The position numbers and the translations under genes were made by a program. From Alloyangia pacifica (GTDB lineage Bacteria > Pseudomonadota > Alphaproteobacteria > Rhodobacterales > Rhodobacteraceae), in contig NZ_CP022190.1 in the NCBI RefSeq assembly GCF_003111685.1, positions 124,001-188,000 of the forward strand: 64,000 nucleotides of DNA, written 5' to 3'. The notes beneath the pieces were generated by a model, which had not been told where the DNA came from, made no database searches, and saw only the letters and a list, made by a program, of their open reading frames with translations. Shown piece after piece: positions 38,321 through 45,865 of the stretch (position 1 is the first letter of the stretch; each line of letters begins with the position of its first letter).

Positions 38321-38438
38321 GCCAAGCCAGTCAGCCAGACCGGCGATCAGGACAGACCGAGGGGCGCACGGCAGCGGTCGGCCTCGGGCGTGGCGCCCTG
38401 CCCCGTCTGCAACCATGTGCGCCCCGTCCGTCATGGGA

Positions 38439-40439
38439 TCACTCGAACTCCATGATCACGTCGTCCACGGCGAGGCTGTCGCCGGGGCCTGCGTTGATCT
38501 TGGAGACCTTGCCCTTGCGCTCGGCGCGCAGGATGTTCTCCATCTTCATCGCCTCGACGGTGCAGAGCGCCTGGCCCTCCTGCACCTCGTCGCCCTCCGA
38601 GACGTTCACCTTCACGATGAGACCCGGCATCGGGCAGAGCAGCATCTTCGAGGTGTCGGGCGGCAGCTTCTCGGGCATCAGCCGTGCGAGCTCGGCCTGA
38701 CGCGGGGTGCGCACGTTGACCTTGAGGTCGGCACCGCGGGTGCGGATGCGGAAGCCGCCCGAGATCTTGCCGACCTTCAGCACCAGCGGCTTGCCGTTGA
38801 CCTGCATGTGCGCGAGCGCGTGGCCCGGGGTCCAGTCGCCGGTGACGCGAATTTCCGCGCCATCCTCGAAATTCACCGTTGTGCCCTGCTTGTCTGCGGC
38901 CAGCACCACGTCGAGGCTCTCGCCCTGCAGCGACACGTTCCAATGGTCGCCCACCTGCCGCTCGTGGTTGTCGAGCGTGCCCGAGATGCGGGTGCGGCGG
39001 ATCTCGGCGACGCGGTTCATCGCGGCGCAGGCGGCGGCAACATCGCGCAGCGCGTCGGCGCTCAGCGTGACGCCCTGGAAACCGTCGGGATATTCCTCGG
39101 CGATGAAGGCGGTGGTGATATTGCCCGAGACAAACCGCTCGTGGTCCATGACCGCGGCAAGGAACGGCAGGTTGTGCCCGATGCCCTCGACCTCGAAGCT
39201 GTCGAGCGCGTTCCGCATAACCTCGATGGCCTGCTCGCGGGTCGGCGCCCAGGTGCAGAGCTTGGCGATCATCGGGTCGTAGTACATCGAGATCTCGCCG
39301 CCCTCGAAGACGCCGGTGTCGTTGCGCACGACGCCGCCCAGCAGCTCGCCCTCAGCGGGTGGCCGATAGCGGGTCAGGCGGCCGATCGAGGGCAGAAAGC
39401 CGCGATAGGGATCCTCGGCGTAGAGCCGGTTCTCGATGGCCCAGCCGTTGATCTGCACGTCGTCCTGGGTGATCGACAGCGGCTCGCCGTTGGCGACGCG
39501 GATCATCTGTTCGACGAGATCGACGCCGGTGATCAGCTCGGTCACCGGGTGCTCAACCTGCAGGCGGGTGTTCATCTCGAGGAAGTAGAAGTTCTTGTCG
39601 CCGTCGACGATGAATTCGACGGTTCCGGCACTGGTGTAGCCCACCGCCGTGGCCAGGGCGACGGCCTGGTCGCCCATCGCCTTGCGGGTCTCGGGGTCGA
39701 GGAAGGGGCTCGGTGCCTCTTCGACAACCTTCTGGTTGCGTCGCTGGATCGAGCATTCACGCTCGTTGAGATAGATGCCATTGCCATGCGCGTCGCAGAG
39801 CACCTGGATCTCGATGTGGCGCGGCTGGGTGACGAATTTCTCGATGAAGATTCGGTCGTCGCCGAAGGAACTCGCCGCCTCGTTCTTGGACGACTGGAAG
39901 CCCTCTCGTGCCTCCTCGTCGGTCCAGGCGATGCGCATCCCCTTGCCGCCGCCGCCCGCCGAGGCCTTGATCATGACGGGATAACCGATCTCGCCCGAGA
40001 TCTTCACCGCCTCGTCGGCGTCCTCGATCAGCCCCATGTAGCCGGGCACGGTCGAGACGCCCGCCTCCTGCGCGATCTTCTTGGAGGTGATCTTGTCGCC
40101 CATCGCCTCGATCGCGCCCTTGGGCGGGCCGATGAAGGCGACGCCGGCCGCCTCGAGCGCCTCGGCGAACTTGGGATTCTCCGACAGGAAACCGTATCCC
40201 GGATGCACCGCCTGCGCGCCGCTGTCCTTGATCGCCTGCATGATCTTGTCGATCACGATGTAGGACTGATTGGCGGGCGGCGGGCCGATGTGCACCGCCT
40301 CATCGGCCATTTCGACATGCAGCGCGTGCTTGTCGGCATCCGAATAGACCGCCACGGTCTTGATGCCCATCTTGCGCGCGGTCTTGATGACCCGGCAGGC
40401 GATCTCACCGCGGTTGGCGATCAGGATCTTGTCGAACAT
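38439..40439 (-). CDS. pccA: Propionyl-CoA carboxylase, biotin-containing alpha subunit
   Basis: This is a 666-residue subunit that carboxylates biotin with ATP and bicarbonate and passes it to the beta subunit. Domains in order: biotin carboxylase (about 1-450; ILIANRGEIACRVIKTAR, ASAGGGGKGMRIAW, EMNTRLQVEHPVTE), a central linker, and the C-terminal biotinyl domain with the modified lysine at about 632 (VEAMKMEN). The gene stands about 2.4 kb downstream of pccB, separated by five small genes, and a terminator lies just before it, so it probably has its own promoter. Confidence 0.95.
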   Translation of the reverse strand: MFDKILIANRGEIACRVIKTARKMGIKTVAVYSDADKHALHVEMADEAVHIGPPPANQSYIVIDKIMQAIKDSGAQAVHPGYGFLSENPKFAEALEAAGVAFIGPPKGAIEAMGDKITSKKIAQEAGVSTVPGYMGLIEDADEAVKISGEIGYPVMIKASAGGGGKGMRIAWTDEEAREGFQSSKNEAASSFGDDRIFIEKFVTQPRHIEIQVLCDAHGNGIYLNERECSIQRRNQKVVEEAPSPFLDPETRKAMGDQAVALATAVGYTSAGTVEFIVDGDKNFYFLEMNTRLQVEHPVTELITGVDLVEQMIRVANGEPLSITQDDVQINGWAIENRLYAEDPYRGFLPSIGRLTRYRPPAEGELLGGVVRNDTGVFEGGEISMYYDPMIAKLCTWAPTREQAIEVMRNALDSFEVEGIGHNLPFLAAVMDHERFVSGNITTAFIAEEYPDGFQGVTLSADALRDVAAACAAMNRVAEIRRTRISGTLDNHERQVGDHWNVSLQGESLDVVLAADKQGTTVNFEDGAEIRVTGDWTPGHALAHMQVNGKPLVLKVGKISGGFRIRTRGADLKVNVRTPRQAELARLMPEKLPPDTSKMLLCPMPGLIVKVNVSEGDEVQEGQALCTVEAMKMENILRAERKGKVSKINAGPGDSLAVDDVIMEFE

Positions 40440-40513
40440 GTCTCTCCCTTTCGTTGCGTTTCTTGGCCGGCGGGCAGCGCCGCGGCTTCGGCAAAATGCT
40501 GGCTGAGGACAGC

Positions 40514-40547
40514 AAAAAGGCCACCGGAGCGAATTGCTCCGGTGGCC
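40514..40547 (-). terminator. Canonical terminator after the glycine-rich lipoprotein gene
   Basis: A perfect 12-base stem GGCCACCGGAGC/GCTCCGGTGGCC with a 5-base loop is followed on the minus strand by TTTTT. It ends the small lipoprotein transcript about 55 bases past its stop codon and separates it from pccA. Confidence 0.92.
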
Positions 40548-40601
40548 CTGGAAAACGTGTAAGCCGGCGTGCGGCGAAAGCCGCCGCCGTGCCGCGTCAG
40601 A

Positions 40602-40808
40602 TTAGTTGCAGTACTGCGGGGTGACGTCGTCGCAGACCACGCCTGCGGTTGCGCCGACCGCTGCGCCGACCATGCCGTCACCGCCGACCGCGCGGTCGAT
40701 GAGATAGCCGCTGCCTGCGCCGATTGCGCCGCGCTGGAGGTCGGAGTTCTCGCAAGCAGCGACACCAAAGACACCAAGGACGGCAAGGATACGGATAACG
40801 TTTTGCAT
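40602..40808 (-). CDS. Small glycine-zipper lipoprotein
   Basis: This is a 68-residue lipoprotein. The signal ends in GVAACEN with the lipidated cysteine at residue 19. The mature part holds a glycine-zipper-like stretch (GAIGAGSGYLIDRAVGG, then GMVGAAVGATAGVV) and two late cysteines (VVCDD and QYCN). It may insert into or line the outer membrane. GGGGAG stands eight bases before the ATG; a GTG three codons earlier is less likely. A strong terminator follows, so it is a single-gene unit. Confidence 0.75.
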   Translation of the reverse strand: MQNVIRILAVLGVFGVAACENSDLQRGAIGAGSGYLIDRAVGGDGMVGAAVGATAGVVCDDVTPQYCN

Positions 40809-41259
40809 GAGGGACACTCCCCGATTTGTGTAAGTTGAACTTGCTCTTCAACGCCACGGATTTGGTGAAGGTTCCACACATCATTTCGTTTTCTTGCGGC
40901 ATGCGCGCCGCTCCGCCGACGCAGGGCGCCCTGCGGGCGCAACCCCGCGCATTTGCCGCCCCACTGACGCGAGGGAATGCCCCCGTCCGAAGCCCTTTGC
41001 GCGGCGCGGCGATCTGCCTGCGCCGTCAGAGGGGCACCTTGTTCGGACGGAGAGAAAAAAGAAGCGGGCGTGCGGTCAGGGGATGTGCCGCAACGCCCGC
41101 GAGGGGAAGGGTAACGGCGAGCAATGGGCGCAGCCAGAGACCGCGTCATTGCCCGCAACGTCTTGAGAGTGCACGACTCGCCGGCCCGGTCAAAGCCGTA
41201 TCCCGAAGGATAGGCCAGACCGGCCCCTTTTCGCGCAAAGCGCGAAAGGAAGAGCGAGT
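40809..41259. other. Intergenic region with terminator and small repeats
   Basis: These 451 bases lie between the glycine-zipper lipoprotein gene and a leftward hypothetical gene. An inverted repeat GTTGAA/TTCAAC with a 7-base spacer (40834-40852) sits in the promoter region of the lipoprotein gene. Hairpins at 41053-41100 and 41227-41249 end the hypothetical gene. A rightward open frame through the region looks non-coding. Confidence 0.55.
41053..41100 (-). terminator. Terminator for the leftward 120-residue gene
   Basis: The arms GCGGGCGTGCGG and CCGCAACGCCCGC pair with one bulge and a 12-base loop. On the minus strand the stem is followed by TTCTTTTTT. It lies about 160 bases past the hypothetical gene, after a smaller hairpin (CTTTTCGCGC/GCGCGAAAGG, 41227-41249). 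Confidence 0.75.
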
Positions 41260-41622
41260 TTACGCCCATTCGTCGTTTTCGTCGAAAGCCTCGGGGAAGG
41301 ACGCGCGGGCGGCGGCCTCGTTGATCACCAGCATCGCCTCGTAACTCTCGGGGTCGAAGGGATCATCGTAGGGCAGCACTTCGCGGCCGAAGAGCCAGGA
41401 CAACCGCCCGGCGTCGAGATTGCCACGTTCGAAAGGTTCGGTACCGAAGTGCGCCCAGAGCGACGCCATGAAGGCCAGGTCGGCGCGCTTGTCCGCCGCC
41501 TTGCGGTCGCGGAAGCGCTCCCGCCGGATGATGGCGGTGATCCCCTTGGGGTTCGCGCGGCGGATGGTGAATTGAAAGTCCGTGCCAGGAAGTCGGCTCG
41601 GAAAGCCGCGGTGCTTCAGCAT
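41260..41622 (-). CDS. Conserved-looking hypothetical protein
   Basis: This is a 120-residue soluble protein with no signal peptide or membrane helix. A basic N-terminal part (TIRRANPKGITAIIRRERFRDR in outline) precedes an aromatic, acidic C-terminal half (LSWLFGREVLPYDDPFDPESYEAML). Codon use matches its neighbours and a terminator follows, so it appears real. I do not recognise the family. It lies between the two small lipoprotein genes in the pccA-pccB interval. Confidence 0.65.
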   Translation of the reverse strand: MLKHRGFPSRLPGTDFQFTIRRANPKGITAIIRRERFRDRKAADKRADLAFMASLWAHFGTEPFERGNLDAGRLSWLFGREVLPYDDPFDPESYEAMLVINEAAARASFPEAFDENDEWA

Positions 41623-41691
41623 ACCGGGCCCCCCTCTATAAGGGCCCGTGGAAGCGGGCGGTGAGATGCGGCCCTGCGGGGCCGGGAGTGC

Positions 41692-41715
41692 GGGACGGAC
41701 CCGAAGGCCCGCCCC
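41692..41715 (-). terminator. UUCG-capped hairpin after 47-residue lipoprotein gene
   Basis: On the minus strand a ten-pair stem (GGGGCGGGCC with GGTCCGTCCC, two G-U pairs) is capped by a TTCG tetraloop, ten bases past the stop codon. It is very stable; no U-run follows, so full termination is uncertain. Confidence 0.55.
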
Positions 41716-41724
41716 GGCGACAAG

Positions 41725-41868
41725 TTACTTGTACTTGCCGGTGTAAACGGGCTCCGCGGTAACGGGCTCCGGATCCACAACCACGTATTCTTCTTCCTGC
41801 TGGCCGCCGCAAGCGGAAAGGGTTGCGACGAAGCCAAGCATTGCAAGCAGATGGATGCTCTTGGACAT
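41725..41868 (-). CDS. Small lipoprotein, 47 residues
   Basis: The gene encodes a 47-residue lipoprotein. The hydrophobic signal ends in TLSAC, with the lipidated cysteine at residue 20. The mature part starts GGQQEEEYVVVDPEP and is acidic, Val- and Tyr-rich, ending TGKYK. AGGAG lies eight bases before the ATG. A UUCG hairpin follows. Function unknown; the complete lipobox, ribosome site and hairpin make it a convincing gene. Confidence 0.72.
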   Translation of the reverse strand: MSKSIHLLAMLGFVATLSACGGQQEEEYVVVDPEPVTAEPVYTGKYK

Positions 41869-41975
41869 CTTATTCTCCTGTCAGATTCTCTGGGCCCTAC
41901 GGAACCTTGCGGCCCGGTCTGCCCTCGTTCGGGTGTTTCGACTGCGAATGTGCAATCACCCCCCAACATAGCGCA

Positions 41976-42000
41976 AGTTACGAAAAAGAAATACGTAACT
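41976..42000. promoter_or_regulatory. Inverted repeat upstream of the 47-residue lipoprotein gene
   Basis: The arms AGTTACG and CGTAACT flank an 11-base A-rich spacer in the 214-base gap before the lipoprotein gene. A further small dyad, GAAATC/GATTTC (42045-42062), lies closer to the next gene upstream. The first could be an operator; no clear promoter hexamers can be assigned. Confidence 0.35.
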
Positions 42001-42082
42001 CGCTTCGTCGGCAGATTTTTCTGATCGGGGGGCACAAAACTGGAGAAATCTGAGCGGATTTCCGCGCACGACGAGAACAACA

Positions 42083-42499
42083 TCAGAACGCCTCCCAGAC
42101 ACAGACCCCGTTTCGGGGGCTATAGGCTTCGAAATATTGACGGATCTCGGGTGTGCTTTCCCCATGGGCAACTGGTTCGGCCATGAGCGAAATGACGATC
42201 AGGGACGGAATCACCTCCGCGCCTCCGAGCTGCGGCAGGGCGAAACTGTCGCAAAGATGCTGCATGTCGGCGGCGACTTCGTCGAAGCTGCGAGGGGTCG
42301 CACCACCGATCTGCGGCGCCAGAAAGCGGAAGCGCTCGATCGCGGCCGAGGCATCCCACAGCGCGTCGTAGAAGGTGACCGGCATGCCCGAGGGCACTGC
42401 CACGACGCTCTCCTCTAGCGCCGTGGCCAGGCCCGGCGTCATGGCAAAAGCCAGAGCCAGAGTCCCGATCTTCCTCAGCCTCGTGCAATCGAGCGTCAC
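42083..42499 (-). CDS. Exported hypothetical protein near pccB
   Basis: This is a 138-residue protein with a signal peptide (about residues 1-28, ending LATALEE) and a small soluble domain containing DALWDASAAIERFRFLAPQIGG, two or three cysteines (HLCDSF; GVCVWEAF at the end) and PSLIVISLMAEPVAHGE. It starts with GTG, supported by GGGAGG five bases upstream. It may belong to a Rhodobacteraceae DUF family, but I cannot name it with certainty. It follows the pccB-side gene by 33 bases and is probably in that operon. Confidence 0.65.
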   Translation of the reverse strand: MTLDCTRLRKIGTLALAFAMTPGLATALEESVVAVPSGMPVTFYDALWDASAAIERFRFLAPQIGGATPRSFDEVAADMQHLCDSFALPQLGGAEVIPSLIVISLMAEPVAHGESTPEIRQYFEAYSPRNGVCVWEAF

Positions 42500-42532
42500 A
42501 AGGACCTCCCGTTCCTCATCTTACGCGGCGAC

Positions 42533-42871
42533 TCAGGCCGCCCAGTTCACCCAGCGCGCCCGGTTGGCGCGATCTTCCAGAACGTCGGCGATGCGCGCCT
42601 CGACGGTCCGACGCGGCACGGCGCCGGCCACCTCTCCGCCCGCTTCGACGGTGACGCCGCCTTCGCAGGGCGTCACGCGCACCACCGGGGCGAAACCGCG
42701 CAGGTCGCGCAGCGCCCGCCACATGTCCTGCCGCACCTGATGCGCCAACCGATCGAGCCGGCCCACCGGCGGCAGCAGCGTCTCGACCTTTAGATCGAAG
42801 CGCGCAGGGCAGCGCCGGGCAAGCGTTACCGCCTCGCCCTCGCGTGCCACGTGCCATCCCTTCACCTGCAT
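42533..42871 (-). CDS. Hypothetical protein directly downstream of pccB
   Basis: This is a 112-residue soluble protein beginning MQVKGWHVAREGEAVTL, with an Arg-rich helical middle (GRLDRLAHQVRQDMWRALRDLRG) and a beta-rich end. It starts 13 bases after the pccB stop codon, so it is part of the pccB operon. I recall similar small genes next to pccB in Rhodobacteraceae, but their role is unknown. It is not a recognised carboxylase subunit. Confidence 0.68.
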   Translation of the reverse strand: MQVKGWHVAREGEAVTLARRCPARFDLKVETLLPPVGRLDRLAHQVRQDMWRALRDLRGFAPVVRVTPCEGGVTVEAGGEVAGAVPRRTVEARIADVLEDRANRARWVNWAA

Positions 42872-42884
42872 CGCGGCCTCCGGG

Positions 42885-44417
42885 TCAGAGCGGAATATTG
42901 TCGTGCTTCTTCCACGGGTTGCTAAGGCTCTTGTTCCTCAGCATCGCGAAGGCGCGGCTCACCCGGCGACGAGTGGAGCGCGGCTGGATCACCTCGTCGA
43001 TGAAGCCGCGTTCTGCCGCGACGAAGGGGTTCGCGAAACGGTCCTCGTAGCTCGCCGTGTGCTTGGCGATCTTCTCGGCGTCGCCGAGGTCGGCGCGGTG
43101 GATGATCTCGGTCGCCCCCTTGGCTCCCATCACCGCGATCTCGGCGGTCGGCCAGGCATAGTTCACATCGCCGCGCAGGTGCTTGGAGCTCATCACGTCG
43201 TAGGCGCCGCCATAGGCCTTGCGGGTGATGACGGTCACTTTCGGCACCGTCGCCTCGCCGAAGGCGAAGAGCAGCTTGGCGCCGTGCTTGATGACGCCGC
43301 CGTATTCCTGCGAGGTCCCCGGCAGGAAGCCCGGCACGTCGACGAAGGTCAGGATCGGGATCTCGAAGCAGTCGCAGAAGCGCACGAAACGCGCGGCTTT
43401 CTTCGAGCTGTCGATGTCGAGGCAACCCGCGAGCACCATCGGCTGGTTGGCCACCACGCCGACGGTCTGCCCCTCGAGGCGGATGAAGCCGGTGATGATG
43501 TTCTTGGCGTGCTCTTCCTGGATCTCGTAGAAGTCACCCTCGTCGGCGACCTTCCCGATCAGTTCCTTCATGTCGTAGGGCTGGTTCGCGTTTTCCGGGA
43601 TGATCGTGTCGAGCGAGCTTTCCACCCGCTCCACGTTGTCGAAGAAGGGCCGCACCGGCGGCTTCTCGCGGTTGTTCAGCGGCAGGAAGTCGACAAGGCG
43701 CCGCACCTCGGCAAGCGCCTCGACATCATTCTCGAAGGCGCCGTCGGCGACCGAGGATTTGCGGGTGTGGGTGGTCGCGCCGCCCAGCTCCTCGGCGGTC
43801 ACCACCTCGTTGGTCACCGTCTTCACCACGTCGGGGCCGGTGACGAACATATAGGAGGTGTCTTTCACCATGAAGATGAAATCGGTCATCGCCGGCGAGT
43901 AGACCGCGCCGCCGGCGCAGGGCCCCATGATCACCGAGATCTGCGGGATCACCCCCGAGGCCATGATGTTGCGCTGGAAGATCTCGGCATAGCCCGCGAG
44001 GCTGTCGACCCCCTCCTGGATGCGCGCGCCGCCGGAGTCGTTGAGCCCGATCACCGGCGCGCCGTTCTGCATGGCCATGTCCATGATCTTGCAGATCTTC
44101 ATCGCGTGGGTGGCCGAGACAGACCCGCCAAGAACGGTGAAGTCCTGGCTGAATACATAGACCATGCGGCCGTTGATCGTGCCCCAGCCGGTGATCACCC
44201 CGTCGCCGCTGGGACGGTTGTTCTCCATCCCGAAATCGGTGCAGCGGTGCGAGACGAACATGTCGTATTCTTCGAAACTGCCTTCGTCGAGCAGGAGCTC
44301 GATGCGTTCGCGCGCGGTCAGCTTGCCCTTGGCGTGCTGCGCGTCGATCCGCTTCTGCCCACCGCCGAGGCGGGCGTCTGCGCGGCGCGCCTCCAGTTCG
44401 TGAAGAATGTCTTTCAT
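42885..44417 (-). CDS. pccB: Propionyl-CoA carboxylase, beta (carboxyltransferase) subunit
   Basis: This is a 510-residue subunit that transfers the carboxyl group from biotin to propionyl-CoA, giving methylmalonyl-CoA. The acyl-CoA-binding half shows [20 protein letters not shown] and [20 protein letters not shown]; the biotin-binding half shows [29 protein letters not shown] and [11 protein letters not shown]. The start ATG follows AGAGGA. The operon is transcribed from a region with PccR-type elements shared with the divergent MFS gene. Confidence 0.95.
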   Translation of the reverse strand: MKDILHELEARRADARLGGGQKRIDAQHAKGKLTARERIELLLDEGSFEEYDMFVSHRCTDFGMENNRPSGDGVITGWGTINGRMVYVFSQDFTVLGGSVSATHAMKICKIMDMAMQNGAPVIGLNDSGGARIQEGVDSLAGYAEIFQRNIMASGVIPQISVIMGPCAGGAVYSPAMTDFIFMVKDTSYMFVTGPDVVKTVTNEVVTAEELGGATTHTRKSSVADGAFENDVEALAEVRRLVDFLPLNNREKPPVRPFFDNVERVESSLDTIIPENANQPYDMKELIGKVADEGDFYEIQEEHAKNIITGFIRLEGQTVGVVANQPMVLAGCLDIDSSKKAARFVRFCDCFEIPILTFVDVPGFLPGTSQEYGGVIKHGAKLLFAFGEATVPKVTVITRKAYGGAYDVMSSKHLRGDVNYAWPTAEIAVMGAKGATEIIHRADLGDAEKIAKHTASYEDRFANPFVAAERGFIDEVIQPRSTRRRVSRAFAMLRNKSLSNPWKKHDNIPL

Positions 44418-44483
44418 GGCCAGTCCTCTCCGTTTGCCCGGACCATACAGTGGAGGCCCCACCGCTCAAGTCAAATTCGGCAA

Positions 44484-44534
44484 ATTTGCAAATCTTGAAA
44501 ACGCCTATCGCAGCAAATAGCAAATCAGCAAATA
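44484..44534. promoter_or_regulatory. Probable PccR-binding region before pccB
   Basis: The A/T-rich gap between pccB and the MFS gene carries the palindrome ATTTGCAAAT (44484-44493), preceded by another GGCAAA, and three direct repeats of AGCAAAT at about 8-9-base spacing (44513-44533). The regulator PccR of Rhodobacter recognises TTTGCAAA-type repeats, so this region is the likely activation site. The elements are seen; the spacing does not exactly match the published double motif as I remember it. Confidence 0.6.
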
Positions 44535-44592
44535 TCGTCCCACTGATGTGATACACGTGGACTTTGAGAGGCGCGCGACATACGGAAACCTC

Positions 44593-45825
44593 ATGAGCAC
44601 ATCATCGCGCGGGCGCTTTCTCGACCCCTCGACCCCACCGCATCTTGTCACGCTGGTCCTGCTTGCCGGGCTGTCGGCGCTGGCGATGAACGTTTTTCTG
44701 CCGTCGCTACCGCAGATGACGGCCTATTTCGACACCGAGTACCGGCTGATGCAGCTTTCGGTGGCGATCTACCTCGGGGTCAATGCCGCGCTGCAAATAC
44801 TGATCGGTCCGATCTCGGACAAGCTGGGCCGCAGGCCGGTGATTCTCTGGGGTGTCGCGTTGTTCATGCTGGCAACGCTGGGATGCATCTTCGCCACCAA
44901 CATCACGCTCTTCCTGCTGTTTCGCATGTGCCAGGCGGTGATCGTCACGGCCATGGTGCTGAGCCGCGCCGTGGTGCGCGACATGGTCGGCCAGGAAGAG
45001 GCCGCCTCGATGATCGCTTATGTCACCATGGGCGTCGCGGTGGTGCCGATGGTCGGCCCGGTGATCGGCGGCGCGCTTGGCGAGCTGCTGGGCTGGAAGG
45101 CGATCTTCTGGTTGCTCTTCGCGCTCGGCGGTGCGGTGTTTTGGCTGAGCTGGCGCGACCTCGGCGAGACCTCGGTCTCCAGCGGCCTGTCGCTGGCCGC
45201 GCAGTTCCGCGAATATCCCGAACTGCTGAAGAGCCCGCGCTTCTGGGGCTACGCCATGGCCTGCGCGCTCTCTTCGGGCGCTTTCTTCTCCTACCTCGGC
45301 GGCGCGCCCTTTGTCGGCTCCGAGGTCTACGGGCTGAGCCCGGCATCCTTGGGCGTGCATTTCGGCGCCCCCGCCGTGGGGTATTTCATCGGAAACGGAA
45401 TCTCGGGACGCTATTCGGCGCGGGTCGGCCTCAACCGCATGATCCTCTGGGGCTCCTTGATCCTCACCGGCGGACTCGCGGCCGCACTACTCACCTTCGC
45501 GCTGACCGACGGTGGCTCGGCGCTGATCTTCTTCGGCTTCATGACCCTCGTCGGCCTTGGCAACGGCATGACCATCCCCAATGCCACGGCGGGCACCCTT
45601 TCCGTGCGGCCGCATCTCGCGGGCACCGCGTCGGGCCTTGGCGGGGCGATCATGATCGGCGGCGGCGCCGCGCTCTCGGCGTTGGCGGGGGCGCTTCTGC
45701 AACCGGGCACGGGCGCCTGGCCGCTGCTCTGGCTCATGCTGGCGACCGCTGCCGGCTCGGTGATCTCGATCCTGCTGGTGATCCGCCGCGAACGTCGGCT
45801 CGGGGGGCTGGACGCCGCCGGGTGA
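44593..45825 (+). CDS. MFS drug exporter of the Bcr/CflA family
   Basis: This is a 410-residue 12-helix transporter of the major facilitator superfamily. The start FLPSLPQMTAYFDTEYRLMQLSVAIYL (in outline) and the loop motif GPISDKLGRRPVILWG between helices 2 and 3 are typical of Bcr/CflA proteins; the helix 5 motif GPVIGGALGE is present. Substrate unknown. It shares the divergent control region with pccB and ends 40 bases before pccR, so it may be under PccR influence; that is only positional inference. Confidence 0.85.
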   Translation: MSTSSRGRFLDPSTPPHLVTLVLLAGLSALAMNVFLPSLPQMTAYFDTEYRLMQLSVAIYLGVNAALQILIGPISDKLGRRPVILWGVALFMLATLGCIFATNITLFLLFRMCQAVIVTAMVLSRAVVRDMVGQEEAASMIAYVTMGVAVVPMVGPVIGGALGELLGWKAIFWLLFALGGAVFWLSWRDLGETSVSSGLSLAAQFREYPELLKSPRFWGYAMACALSSGAFFSYLGGAPFVGSEVYGLSPASLGVHFGAPAVGYFIGNGISGRYSARVGLNRMILWGSLILTGGLAAALLTFALTDGGSALIFFGFMTLVGLGNGMTIPNATAGTLSVRPHLAGTASGLGGAIMIGGGAALSALAGALLQPGTGAWPLLWLMLATAAGSVISILLVIRRERRLGGLDAAG

Positions 45826-45826
45826 G

Positions 45827-45864
45827 TTTGCAAAATTGCCCCAAGATGGGGGCAAAGGTGCAAA
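45827..45864. promoter_or_regulatory. Large symmetric operator at the pccR start
   Basis: A 38-base two-step dyad ends one base before the pccR ATG: TTTGCA, 3 bases, TTGCCCC, a 6-base centre, GGGGCAA, 3 bases, TGCAAA. Each half carries two TTTGC-like elements eight bases apart, resembling the PccR recognition sequence. Binding would cover the ribosome site (AAAGG), consistent with autoregulation. The dyad is directly visible; that PccR binds it is inferred. Confidence 0.7.
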
Positions 45865-45865
45865 C

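Noticed and set aside
40826..41344. Rightward open frame of 172 codons over the intergenic region
   Set aside because: Low-complexity, Arg/Ala-rich translation without family motifs; it runs across two leftward terminators and into a leftward gene.
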